Notes: generated by a model from the sequence alone, not told the origin. A stretch of DNA of 64,000 nucleotides from Verrucomicrobia subdivision 3 bacterium UBA693 (GCA_002298785.1 DBMR01000069.1:1-64000), one strand, 5' to 3'. Positions 7,536-15,474 are shown, numbered from the stretch's first letter. Made by a program: numbers and translations.

Positions 7536-7545
7536 ATGTTCGGCA
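7443..7545 (+). other. attC-like site 13 (last in array)
   Basis: Left box ttcaacc (7444-7450), R' box gttcggc (7538-7544). The arms gtccagcgaacgggaggcag and ggctggctccggtcgctcac pair with mismatches. It is close kin to sites 1 and 4. No further site was found to the right. Confidence 0.7.
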
Positions 7546-7570
7546 ACATTGCACCAGTAGGTATTATCGC

Positions 7571-7687
7571 ATGTTCGCCACGAGCCACTCTATCCTGCAT
7601 TGGACTTGGGTCCGCCTTTGCGGGGCCATACTTGGTTTGCTCGTGGTGTCGGTTATTATTTGGTGGCGTAGGCGCCTTGACAAGTGA
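7571..7687 (+). CDS. small single-TM protein
   Basis: A 38-residue reading frame 26 nt after the last R' box: a short amphipathic start, one membrane segment (about residues 13-31) and a positively charged end (RRRLDK). Its position suggests the start of a further cassette whose downstream site is lost. There is no independent support beyond the membrane segment and position. Confidence 0.35.
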   Translation: MFATSHSILHWTWVRLCGAILGLLVVSVIIWWRRRLDK

Positions 7688-7965
7688 TCTCCGCAAATTT
7701 GGACAAACACGTTGATTGAGCCGAACCAGCGTAAAGGGGGCACCACCCAGTGGGTGAGATAGAGCGCATGGCTTCACTGACCTGAGCCAGGAGTTTGGGA
7801 ATGGGATTGAAGCGTTCGCGGGGTGTTGACGTATTTGCATTTCCAATAGTGAAGTTCATTCTGGCGACAAATGGCTGTTGACGAAATACTTGCCAAGTCT
7901 GACCTTTGTGTCGTGACGTCTTATAATACGTCCAATATAAAGCCGATTACTGGTACGGCTACCAC
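7688..7965. other. intergenic stretch, possible gene remnant
   Basis: 278 bases with no convincing gene. The minus strand reads PKLLAQVSEAMR at about 7768-7803, which resembles the N-terminus of integron and other tyrosine recombinases for about a dozen residues but does not continue in any frame. It may be decayed sequence at the right end of the cassette array. No recombination site is seen. Confidence 0.3.
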
Positions 7966-8271
7966 ATGAAGCTCCCTGAGGAATACGACCGTTACTGCGC
8001 TGGCAATGGCCCGAAACAGGGCGGACTTGCTGTTCAGCCTCTGTGGTTCCACTTGTGGCCTGCAGAGGACGTCGAGCAGTTGAACCGAGACTATCATGTT
8101 GCAGAGTTCGCTCCCGGGTTTCTTGGCTTCGGTTCAAACGGCGGCGGCGAACTTTTGGCGTTTGACGCAGACGGTCGCGTTTTCACAATGCCTTTCGTTG
8201 GCCTGGGCAAGGAACACCCCTGGCTAGTCGCTGGGTCATGGAGCGGCTTTGTGGAGAAGATGGAGCGATGA
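7966..8271 (+). CDS. SUKH/SMI1-KNR4-like protein
   Basis: A 101-residue protein with the core of the SUKH (SMI1/KNR4) fold: LPEEYDRYCAGNG near the N-terminus (dYxxyl..NG motif), then FLGFGSNGGGELLAFD and VFTMPFVGL. SUKH proteins are commonly immunity proteins of contact-dependent or polymorphic toxins. It is short, as the usual first helix is nearly absent; the frame is open for 14 codons upstream of the ATG, without a good alternative start. It sits between the cassette array and a broken RhuM gene, without an adjacent toxin gene. Confidence 0.7.
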   Translation: MKLPEEYDRYCAGNGPKQGGLAVQPLWFHLWPAEDVEQLNRDYHVAEFAPGFLGFGSNGGGELLAFDADGRVFTMPFVGLGKEHPWLVAGSWSGFVEKMER

Positions 8272-8325
8272 CCGCCGAATCCCCTCACCTAACTGCCGCC
8301 CGTGATTTCTCGGGACTCAGCGCTT

Positions 8326-8743
8326 ATGAGTAGTAAGAAAAAAACGGGCAAAGGCGCTCCCAAGGCATCCCTCATCCGCTCCTCGGCGGCGGAATACCTC
8401 ACTTTTGTGGCTGCCGGCGGCAAAGGCGGAGTCGAAGCGGTTTATGCCGACGAAAACGTCTGGCTGAGCCAGAAGATGCTGGGGGCTGCTTTACGACGTG
8501 GAAACCCACACGGTGAACTACCATCTCAAACAAATCTTTGCCGACCGCGAGCTTCTGGCGGATTCAGTTATTCGAAATTTTCGAATAACTGCCGCCGACG
8601 GCAAATCCTACGATACCCAACACTACAACCTTTCCGCCATCATCGCCGTCGGCTACAAGGTCAACTCCGAGCGTGCGGTGCAATTCCGCAAGTGGGCCAC
8701 CACCATCATCGAGCAATTCACCATCAAGGGCTACGCGATGGAT
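8326..8743 (+). pseudogene. RhuM-family (virulence RhuM-like) protein, frameshifted and truncated
   Basis: Reading from the ATG at 8326 gives a RhuM-like N-terminus through VWLSQKMLGA; one extra base near 8485-8490 then shifts the frame, and homology continues in the next frame from LYDVETHTVNYH through VIRNFRITAADGKSYDTQ and QFRKWATTIIEQFTIKGYAMD. After that point the family sequence stops abruptly and the frame runs into the next gene. Intact family members are much longer, so this is a remnant: frameshift plus loss of the C-terminal part. RhuM genes are often found on islands and near restriction or toxin systems. Confidence 0.8.
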
Positions 8744-8836
8744 TCCCCTTCGGTGGTATACGGGACGTCAGTGCCGCTGCGGGCTTCATCACGAGCGTTG
8801 GCCTCAATGAAACCACCAGCAAAAAAGGAACACACG

Positions 8837-9208
8837 ATGATTCCGGACACACTACAGAAGATCATGAAGCAGGACGGAGTGGTGGCGATTGCCACCCTCG
8901 GGCCGGATGGACCCCACATGGTCAACACCTGGAATAGCTATCTCAAAGTGTCGCCAGATGGACGGCTATTCATCCCCGCCGGCTACATGCACAAGACGGA
9001 GGCCAACATTGCACATAATTCGAAGGTCTTGATTACCTTGGGTAGCAGCAAGGTTGAGGGCCTGCACGGAATGGGTGCCGGTTACTTGATCAAGGGAACG
9101 GCGAGGTTTGTGCTGTCCGGCCCTGATTTTGACTTTATGAAAGAGAAGTTCAGTTGGCTGCGTGCCACCGTGGCGGTGACAATCGAAACGGCTACTCAAA
9201 CGTGGTGA
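8837..9208 (+). CDS. pyridoxamine 5'-phosphate oxidase-family flavoprotein
   Basis: A 123-residue protein of the PPOX/FMN-binding split-barrel family. The ATG at 8837 follows AAAAAAGGA; the frame continues upstream only as the RhuM remnant. Family pattern: MIPDTLQKIMKQDGVVAIAT, MVNTWNSYLKV, then RLFIPAGYMHKTEANIAHN and GYLIKGTARF, ending in WLRATVAVTIETATQTW. Small members bind FMN, F420 or heme; the cofactor cannot be told here. The gene is intact although its neighbour is broken. Confidence 0.8.
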   Translation: MIPDTLQKIMKQDGVVAIATLGPDGPHMVNTWNSYLKVSPDGRLFIPAGYMHKTEANIAHNSKVLITLGSSKVEGLHGMGAGYLIKGTARFVLSGPDFDFMKEKFSWLRATVAVTIETATQTW

Positions 9209-9266
9209 GTAGCCGAGTTGACGCCTTTATGGAGTCACCCAGGGAGGGAACCTGGGCGCTCCCGGT

Positions 9267-11372
9267 TTAAGCGGCGGTGCCGACTGGTGGTTCCGCGGCG
9301 GGCGGCGGCGGCGCGGGGCCTTTGTGCATCGGATGTTCATCCAGCACCAGCACGCCATGCGGTTGCAGGTCGTAATTGCCCGAGAACGTGCTGCCGGTGA
9401 GGAAGTCGTGCATCGGCTTATAAAAGGTGATGCGCAGCGGCGAATTTTGGTGGTTCAGGAGGAAGAACACTTCGGAATCTTCCTTTTGCCGCATGCCGAC
9501 TTCGACCGCGTCCGGGACTTTGAGCAGCGGGTGGAGGTTGCAGAGTTGTCGCAGCCAGGTGACGAGGTCGGCGTAGAAAAACTGGTGGCTCAGGGTGCCA
9601 ATGTAGATGGCCTTGCCGAGCCCGTATTGATTCATGGTCATGACCGGGCGGCCGGAGTAAAAGTCCTTGGCGTAGGTGGCCAGGACCTGGCAGGTGGTGG
9701 GCTCGATGAGATCGCACCACAGCCGCGCCGTATGCAGGTGTGAGGTGGGGAACGCCCCTTTGAAGGTGAGGTGATTCTCCTCGCCCACCGGCAGTTGATC
9801 GAATTCCAGGACCTCGAGCCCGAAGAGGTCGGTGAGGTCGTGCGGATAGCCGGTGTCAGGCGCCATGTTGTGTTCGTCCACCAGGCCGGTGTTGAACGTG
9901 GCCACGAGGTTGCCGCCGTTCTGCACGTAGAGTTTCAGGTTGTCGGCCTGTGCGCCGGACAACAGGTGCAGGGATGGGGCGATAACCAGGCGATACTGTG
10001 ACAAGTCTTCGGACGGACGAGCGAAGTCCACCAGGATATTGCGGTCGTGGAGGGCGCTGTAAAAGAGCTGGATATGCTCGCGTAGATTGAAATGTTTATT
10101 CGGCTGGTTCGGTTGCTGGAGCGCCCAGTCGTTGTCGTGGCTATAAAGGATGCAGGTTTCGGCCTGTACCCGGGTGCCTTTGAGCGAGGGGCTGAGCAAT
10201 TTGAGTTCGTCCCCCAGTTGCGCGACTTCCTTGAACACCCGGCCTTCGCGGCCGCTGTGCGGCAGGATGGCGCCGTGGAATTTCTCGGTGCCAAACCGGG
10301 GCTGGCGCCAGCGGAAGAACATGATTGCGTTGGCTCCGCGCGAGATCAATTGGTAGGCGAACATCCGGAGCACTCCGGGGCGCACCAGTGAATTGACATC
10401 CTGCCAGGTGACATTGCCGGCTTTTTGCTCGATCACCCAAAAGCCTTCGGTGCCGTCGGGGGTGCGGATATTGGTTTTCTTGAGCGACCGGAGCATGTCG
10501 ATCTCGCACGCCAGTTCGGAGGAGCGGGCCTTGATGGCCGCCGTGTTTTCGATAGAAACGAAGTCGAGGATCTCCGCCAGGTCAAAGTGGTCGTAACGAT
10601 GCAGGAGCGGCCGCAAGTTAGTGGTGACCGGGCATTTAGGGGTGATTTCCCGCAGAATATCCGCCTGGCATTTGGCGAACTGGACAATCGTGTCGCTGCA
10701 AAAGCGGCGCCAATCGAGGACCAGCGAGGGGTTGTGGTTGGTGGGAGCCGCCATGGGCATCGGCACTTCGTTCCAACTGGTGACCACCTGGCCCCAGTGC
10801 CGCAAACCCATCTGTTCGTTCAAGCGTTCGATGGTCTCGTATTTGGCTTCGAGCCAGAGATGCCAGTCACGCCGGGTATCCTCATTAAACGCGGCTTCTG
10901 TAAAGTGGCCTCCCAGCCCATTGTCGATCTGCCAGGCAATGAGTTGAGGGTGGTTGCCGAGCGCCCGGGCCATTTGTTCCACGATCGCTTTGGAGTGATT
11001 CCAAAAGGCGTCGCTGTTCAAGCAGGCGGCTCGGCGCGTCCCGGCGTGCTTTTTGAGCCCTTGCTCGTCGATGGGCAGGATTTCCGGGTATTTCCGGCTC
11101 AGCCAGATGGGTGGGGCGGCGGTCGGGGTGGCCAGTACTACCTCGATGCCCGCCTTGCCCATCTTATCCATTACCCGGCGCAACCAGGCAAAGTCGTATT
11201 TGCCCTCTTCCGGCTCGCACAGGCCCCAGGTGAATTCCCCAAAGCGGACGACATTTACCCCCGCTTTGACCATTTGTTCAATATCCCTATCCCAGCCGGA
11301 TTCGGGATTGTCTTTTGTCCCTCCGTACGGAAAGACCCATTGCTCAGGGTGGTAATCGACACCGAAATACAT
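9267..11372 (-). CDS. GH42-family beta-galactosidase-like protein (acid/base Glu replaced by Gly)
   Basis: A 701-residue protein with the GH42 layout: a TIM barrel starting MYFGVDYHPEQW, a trimerisation/beta-galactosidase middle domain from about residue 390 and a C-terminal beta domain. Start at 11372: GAAAGGA lies at a good distance, and a longer reading upstream looks non-coding. The nucleophile Glu is present in WVIEQKAGNVTW (Glu315). The acid/base position, normally D-N-E, reads WQIDNGLGG, so residue 152 is Gly (codon ggg, complement of 10917-10919). That residue is needed for normal hydrolysis, so the enzyme may be impaired or altered. It stands alone on the minus strand. Confidence 0.85.
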   Translation of the reverse strand: MYFGVDYHPEQWVFPYGGTKDNPESGWDRDIEQMVKAGVNVVRFGEFTWGLCEPEEGKYDFAWLRRVMDKMGKAGIEVVLATPTAAPPIWLSRKYPEILPIDEQGLKKHAGTRRAACLNSDAFWNHSKAIVEQMARALGNHPQLIAWQIDNGLGGHFTEAAFNEDTRRDWHLWLEAKYETIERLNEQMGLRHWGQVVTSWNEVPMPMAAPTNHNPSLVLDWRRFCSDTIVQFAKCQADILREITPKCPVTTNLRPLLHRYDHFDLAEILDFVSIENTAAIKARSSELACEIDMLRSLKKTNIRTPDGTEGFWVIEQKAGNVTWQDVNSLVRPGVLRMFAYQLISRGANAIMFFRWRQPRFGTEKFHGAILPHSGREGRVFKEVAQLGDELKLLSPSLKGTRVQAETCILYSHDNDWALQQPNQPNKHFNLREHIQLFYSALHDRNILVDFARPSEDLSQYRLVIAPSLHLLSGAQADNLKLYVQNGGNLVATFNTGLVDEHNMAPDTGYPHDLTDLFGLEVLEFDQLPVGEENHLTFKGAFPTSHLHTARLWCDLIEPTTCQVLATYAKDFYSGRPVMTMNQYGLGKAIYIGTLSHQFFYADLVTWLRQLCNLHPLLKVPDAVEVGMRQKEDSEVFFLLNHQNSPLRITFYKPMHDFLTGSTFSGNYDLQPHGVLVLDEHPMHKGPAPPPPAAEPPVGTAA

Positions 11373-11583
11373 AGATGTCCTTTCGTGTGTGGCTTTTCTC
11401 GAAGTTAATTGGTTTCCGATAGTTGTGCAAACCAAAATTGGCGATTGCTTTAGAAGACCTCGTTTGGCGGAGGATTTGTGCCTCAGGAATTGAAGGGGAA
11501 CCGGGCGGATTCCCCCGGTCGCCAACCCTTAGGCACACGGTTGGCATACAGGTCCGAAAAAGCCGTAAAAAAAAGGCCTCAAT

Positions 11584-11634
11584 TTTCTATTGACAAATAT
11601 TTCATTCGGGTGCAAAAGATCATCATTCTCAGAT
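11584..11634 (+). promoter_or_regulatory. duplicated promoter/leader, copy 1
   Basis: TTGACA at 11590-11595 sits in ttctattgacaa and is followed by ttcggg and aaaagatc up to the ATG at 11635. The same block precedes the paralogous gene at 12434-12484. Conservation between paralogs while the intergenic DNA between them differs argues that it is functional; no clear -10 hexamer is seen at 17 nt. Confidence 0.5.
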
Positions 11635-12189
11635 ATGAAAAAACAATTGCTCTCGGTGATCTTGGTTATCGTCTCGGCCGCTTCAACGTATGCCGGCATT
11701 TACCAGATAGGGCTCAACAGCACCAATTTGGGTACTGGGACTCTAAATGGATCGCTGGAGGTGCCCGCGAATGGCAGCACCGCCACGGGCATCGAGGTGG
11801 GAGCGGGATTGAGCTACGATAGCGGGTTAATGGTCATGAACATCAACCTGGCTTACGGCTTGTTCGGGGCCAACCCATTGACCGGGGCTTACACCGCCGC
11901 GCATATTCATCAGGGCGCGGTTGGCGTGAACGGTCCCGTGGTGGTCGCCCTGCCGGGACATTTTGCCTTTACTCCAACCTCGGGATTCTTCAGCGGGACG
12001 GTTCCGATGACGGTGGCTTTGGAAACCGCACTCTTTAACAACGACCTGTATGTGAATATCCATTCCACGCTATTCCCCGGCGGCGAGATTAGGGCGCAAT
12101 TAATTCCGGCGACAATTCCTGAACCTGGCGCACTCGCCCTGATTGGAATTGGTCTGGGCATGCTGGCGATGCGGCGAAGGGTGGAGTAG
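11635..12189 (+). CDS. CHRD-domain PEP-CTERM protein, copy 1
   Basis: A 184-residue exported protein. Signal peptide (MKKQLLSVILVIVSAASTYA), then a CHRD domain with the family landmarks AAHIHQGAVGVNGPVVV, a GTVPMT turn and a final NIHSTLFPGGEIRAQL. It ends with IPEPGALALIGIGLGML plus RRR, a PEP-CTERM sorting signal, so it should be processed by an exosortase and displayed on the surface or in extracellular matrix. No exosortase gene is in the window. It starts at the ATG within atatgaaaaaac. It is followed at 850 bp by a paralog of exactly equal length. Confidence 0.9.
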   Translation: MKKQLLSVILVIVSAASTYAGIYQIGLNSTNLGTGTLNGSLEVPANGSTATGIEVGAGLSYDSGLMVMNINLAYGLFGANPLTGAYTAAHIHQGAVGVNGPVVVALPGHFAFTPTSGFFSGTVPMTVALETALFNNDLYVNIHSTLFPGGEIRAQLIPATIPEPGALALIGIGLGMLAMRRRVE

Positions 12190-12212
12190 ATTACTGACAC
12201 CAATCGAGCTTG

Positions 12213-12243
12213 AGCGCGAAGGCTTCCTTCGCGCTTTTCTTTT
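12213..12243 (+). terminator. Rho-independent terminator
   Basis: Ten-base-pair stem agcgcgaagg/ccttcgcgct with a three-base loop, then TTTTCTTTT, 24 nt after the stop of the first CHRD gene. Confidence 0.85.
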
Positions 12244-12300
12244 GCCTTGGGAAAAGGACAGGCTGGTTACCAGCATATACCATTCAGCGTGGCTTCGTAA

Positions 12301-12331
12301 TTGTAAAATACTGTTAGTAAGTTTTTTACAA
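12301..12331. repeat. nested inverted repeat
   Basis: TTGTAAAA (12301-12308) and TTTTACAA (12324-12331) are perfect complements, and TACT/AGTA forms an inner palindrome between them. It lies in the AT-rich gap between the two CHRD genes; role unknown. Confidence 0.4.
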
Positions 12332-12433
12332 ATTTCATGGATGGACTTTTGCGACAAGGCAGCGAAGTAGCGACTCGAATTGCGAAACGACGAAGTTCAC
12401 GGGGTTTAAGAAAAATCACACGAAATGTTCGTT

Positions 12434-12484
12434 TTCTATTGACAATTAAATCGTTCGGGTAGAAAAAGATCGTCATACTCGCAT
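12434..12484 (+). promoter_or_regulatory. duplicated promoter/leader, copy 2
   Basis: TTGACA at 12439-12444 in ttctattgacaa, followed by tcgttcggg and aaaagatcgtcat to the ATG at 12485, matching the block upstream of the first CHRD gene. Confidence 0.5.
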
Positions 12485-13039
12485 ATGAAAAAGCAACTAT
12501 TTACTCTGCTCTTAGGGATCTTCTGCGCCGGTTCCAGCTTCGCTGGCATTTACCAGATCGGTCTAAATAGCACGAACGTAGGAACCGGGACCCTCAATGG
12601 TTTGTTGGAAACTCCGCCAAACTCCAGCACGGCTACCGGCATCGAAGTTGGCGCGGGATTGAGTTACGACAGCGGAACGATGCTCCTAAATGTGAATTTG
12701 GTTTATGGCCTCTTTGGCGCCCAGCCGCTCACCGGTAATTTCCTGGGAGCGCATATACATCAAGGCGCTGTGGGTGTCAGCGGGCCGATCGCGATCGATT
12801 TGACGCCGATCAACCTGGTGTTTAGTCCCACGCAGGGTTTTTTCAGTGGATCGGTGCCGATGACAGTGGCTTTGGAAAACCAACTCTTCAGCAACAACCT
12901 CTACATCGAGATGCATTCGACTGCCTACCCCGCCGGGGAAATTCGGGCGCAATTGATTCCCGTTACGATCCCTGAGCCCGGCACGTTCGCCTTGCTCGGA
13001 GTCGGGGTGGTGCTATTCGCGGTGATGCGTCGGAAATAG
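12485..13039 (+). CDS. CHRD-domain PEP-CTERM protein, copy 2
   Basis: A 184-residue paralog of the preceding gene, with the same architecture: signal peptide to SSFA, GIYQIGLNSTNVGTGTLNG, CHRD landmarks GAHIHQGAVGVSGPI and EMHSTAYPAGEIRAQL, and the PEP-CTERM IPEPGTFALLGVGVVL plus MRRK. The mature N-terminus and the HIHQGAVGV core are nearly identical to copy 1, whereas the loops differ, which suggests tandem duplication followed by divergence. Predicted exosortase substrate. Confidence 0.9.
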   Translation: MKKQLFTLLLGIFCAGSSFAGIYQIGLNSTNVGTGTLNGLLETPPNSSTATGIEVGAGLSYDSGTMLLNVNLVYGLFGAQPLTGNFLGAHIHQGAVGVSGPIAIDLTPINLVFSPTQGFFSGSVPMTVALENQLFSNNLYIEMHSTAYPAGEIRAQLIPVTIPEPGTFALLGVGVVLFAVMRRK

Positions 13040-13068
13040 CAGCCTTTGATTCTTTTGAAATTTGAGAG

Positions 13069-13096
13069 GCGCGAGGGTCTTCCTTCGCGCTTTTTT
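13069..13096 (+). terminator. Rho-independent terminator
   Basis: Nine-base-pair stem gcgcgaggg/ccttcgcgc (one G-T pair) with loop tctt and a run of six T, 29 nt after the second CHRD stop. It resembles the terminator after copy 1. Confidence 0.85.
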
Positions 13097-13197
13097 GCTG
13101 CGCAAAACGCTGCACCAGAAAACTTGACGCCTGTCTTGGAAGTGACTTAGCTTCTCAATATTCGGTTTCTCTTTAAACGCAAATAAACAGGATTGAA

Positions 13198-14046
13198 ATG
13201 AAAAGACCAGCTTCTGAACTTTCTCGACGTCAATTTTTGCAGCGCACCGCGCTGGGAGCCGCCACGGTGTCGGTGCTTGCGCCCACGATGCTCTCGGCGG
13301 CGGTCAAAGGAAAAATCCCGGTGGGTTTGGAATTGTATTCGCTGCGGGATCAATGCAAGACCGATCTGCCGGGCATGCTCAAGGCGGTGAGCAAGATTGG
13401 CTATAAGGGGGTGGAGTTCGCCGGTTACCACGGGCGCTCCGCGAAAGAGTTGAGGAAGATGCTAGACGACAACGGACTGGTCGCTTGTGGCACTCACACA
13501 CCCTACGAAACCATACTCCCGGACAAACTTCAGGAGACCATTGAATTCAACCGAACCATCGGTAACAAATTCCTGATTGTGCCCTGGATGGAGGGTAAGT
13601 CCGCCGAAGCCTGGATGGAGAAGGCAAAACTGTTCAACGAAGTGGCGGACAAGGTGAAGAGCCACGGCATGGCGGTCGGTTATCACGCGCATGCGCACGA
13701 TTTTGAGAAGTTCGGAGACAAATCGGCCTGGGACATCTTTTTCGGCGGCACCAAACCCGAGGTGGTGATGCAACTGGACACGAGCAATTGCCTGGAAGGC
13801 GGAGCGGACCCGGTGTCGGTGCTCAAGAAGTACCCTGGCCGTGCGCGCACGATCCATGTCAAGGCCAACGGCGGCGGGCCAGAAGCGGTCATGGGTGAAG
13901 ACAAAGTGGATTGGGCCGCGGTGTTTGAATTCTGTGAAACCAAAGGCGGAACCGAGTGGTACGTGGTGGAACACGAAAGCAGCAAGGACCCGCTCGATGC
14001 CGTCACCCGCGCCTTCGCCGCCCTGAAGAAGTTGGGCAAGGTCTGA
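13198..14046 (+). CDS. sugar phosphate isomerase/epimerase-family protein, Tat-exported
   Basis: A 282-residue TIM-barrel protein (xylose-isomerase-like, AP endonuclease family 2 superfamily). The N-terminus SRRQFLQRTALGAATVS is a twin-arginine signal, so it is predicted to fold in the cytoplasm and be exported. Barrel landmarks include GLELYSLRDQ, GVEFAGYHG, VGYHAHAHDF, MQLDTSNC and WYVVEHESS, with the His, Asp and Glu residues expected for a divalent metal site. Such exported homologs are abundant in Verrucomicrobiota and Planctomycetota and are poorly characterised; the substrate is unknown. Confidence 0.85.
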   Translation: MKRPASELSRRQFLQRTALGAATVSVLAPTMLSAAVKGKIPVGLELYSLRDQCKTDLPGMLKAVSKIGYKGVEFAGYHGRSAKELRKMLDDNGLVACGTHTPYETILPDKLQETIEFNRTIGNKFLIVPWMEGKSAEAWMEKAKLFNEVADKVKSHGMAVGYHAHAHDFEKFGDKSAWDIFFGGTKPEVVMQLDTSNCLEGGADPVSVLKKYPGRARTIHVKANGGGPEAVMGEDKVDWAAVFEFCETKGGTEWYVVEHESSKDPLDAVTRAFAALKKLGKV

Positions 14047-14079
14047 ACCGGCGCTCCGGAACGCGAACTATCTTTCACC

Positions 14080-14105
14080 GCCGCCCCGCTTCGGGGCGGC
14101 TTTTT
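14080..14105 (+). terminator. Rho-independent terminator
   Basis: Nine-base-pair GC stem gccgccccg/cggggcggc with loop ctt and TTTTT, 34 nt after the isomerase gene. It separates that gene from the nuo operon. Confidence 0.9.
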
Positions 14106-14280
14106 CGTCCCGGGGACGAGAGGGGGCGAACTCCATGCGGCCAACTGATCAGCATTACCTGTTTGCAAGGGCGCAATAAGTGGGGTAAATAACTCATCAT
14201 CAGGCTGAAACTATTGCGGGATGTGTGGCTTGCTGGAACGGCAGTCCCGCCGGCGGTGGCGGTGTTTGCGGTAGGTTAGC

Positions 14281-15465
14281 GTGATCAGAATGGCTGAAAC
14301 TCTGGACCAAATATTTGTCATTGCCAAGCAGGCGCTGGTGGAATTAGCGCCGCCCGTCTGGCGTCCGTGGCTTTCCGCGCTGATTTCCATTGCCGCGATT
14401 ATCATGGCCTTCGCGACGTTGTTTGCGCTGACCACCATCCTGGAGCGCAAAGGTTTGGGGCGCATCCAGAATCGGTTGGGGCCGAACCGGGTGGGGCCCT
14501 TTGGGCTGCTCCAGCCCCTGGCCGATGGAGTGAAGTCGTTGACCAAAGAGGACCTGGTACCCCGCGCCGCCGACCAGGTGCTGCATTTCCTGGCGCCATT
14601 GGTGCTGGTGGTTCCGGTATTTCTGACGCTGGCCGTCGTGCCGGTCGGTCGCAACATGGTGGCCGTGGACCTGGATGCCGGCGTGCTTTTTTTCTTCGCG
14701 GTCGGCGCGGCGACCGAGTTGTCGGTTTTCATGGCCGGTTGGTCCAGTCGCAACAAGTATTCGTTGCTGGGTGCGATGCGAGCGGTGGCGCAGATGATCA
14801 GCTATGAAATACCGCTGATCCTCGCGGTCTTGCCGGTGATCATGTTCGCCGGATCACTTTCCACGGTGCGCATCGTGGAAGCCCAAATCGGTTTTAGCGG
14901 GTGGCTGCCCGAGTGGAATGCTTTTACTCCCTGGGGTTTTGCGGCATTCCTGCTCTTCCTGATCGCCGGCACCGCGGAGGCCAACCGTTCGCCGTTCGAC
15001 TTGCCTGAGGGCGAGTCGGAGATCATCGCGGGATATTATATCGAGTATTCCGGGTTCAAGTTCGCGCTCTTCTTCCTGGGCGAATACATCGGGCTGTTTG
15101 CCATGAGCGGCCTGGCGATCACGCTCTTTCTGGGTGGGTGGGGGGCGCCGCTGGCGCCGCTTCAGGTGATTCCCGGTTACGTGTGGTTTTTCGGCAAGTT
15201 ACTGACGCTCATCGGCGTTTTTATTTGGGTGCGCGGGACTCTACCGCGCCTCCGGATGGATCAGCTCATGAATTTCGCCTGGAAATTCATGCTGCCCATG
15301 GCCTTGTTCGCGATTCTCAGTGCGATGGCCTGGCACGCCATGGTCCCCGGCCTGCCGCGGTGGGCTGTTTGTATCTTTATGGTCCTTGGTCCGTACGTGC
15401 TGCTGGGGAAATTTCTTTTTGGGAGCCAGCGTTTTGGGAAGCGCGCCTATCGCTACGCCGATTGA
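14281..15465 (+). CDS. nuoH: NADH-quinone oxidoreductase subunit H
   Basis: A 394-residue polytopic membrane protein forming the quinone-site entry of complex I. Landmarks: ERKGLGRIQNRLGPNRVGP, QPLADGVKSLTKED, EIPLILAVLPV and AEANRSPFDLPEGESEIIAGY, all conserved in NuoH. The GTG at 14281 has TAGG five bases upstream; an ATG at 14290 is the alternative. It is the first gene of a tight run nuoH-J-K-L-M-M-N. The usual nuoI between H and J is absent. Confidence 0.95.
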   Translation: MIRMAETLDQIFVIAKQALVELAPPVWRPWLSALISIAAIIMAFATLFALTTILERKGLGRIQNRLGPNRVGPFGLLQPLADGVKSLTKEDLVPRAADQVLHFLAPLVLVVPVFLTLAVVPVGRNMVAVDLDAGVLFFFAVGAATELSVFMAGWSSRNKYSLLGAMRAVAQMISYEIPLILAVLPVIMFAGSLSTVRIVEAQIGFSGWLPEWNAFTPWGFAAFLLFLIAGTAEANRSPFDLPEGESEIIAGYYIEYSGFKFALFFLGEYIGLFAMSGLAITLFLGGWGAPLAPLQVIPGYVWFFGKLLTLIGVFIWVRGTLPRLRMDQLMNFAWKFMLPMALFAILSAMAWHAMVPGLPRWAVCIFMVLGPYVLLGKFLFGSQRFGKRAYRYAD

Positions 15466-15474
15466 CCAAAGCCC

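Noticed and set aside
7768..7803. Minus-strand PKLLAQVSEAMR resembling the start of an integron integrase
   Set aside because: Only about a dozen residues match, the resemblance stops in all three frames, and it lies at the distal end of the array where an integrase is not expected. Kept only as a possible remnant.
8272..8325. cacctaac at about 8287 as a further attC R'' box
   Set aside because: No matching R' box or complementary arm follows before the RhuM remnant.
10425..11408. Plus-strand open frame opposite the GH42 gene
   Set aside because: No recognisable domain, and it lies fully within a well-supported gene on the other strand.
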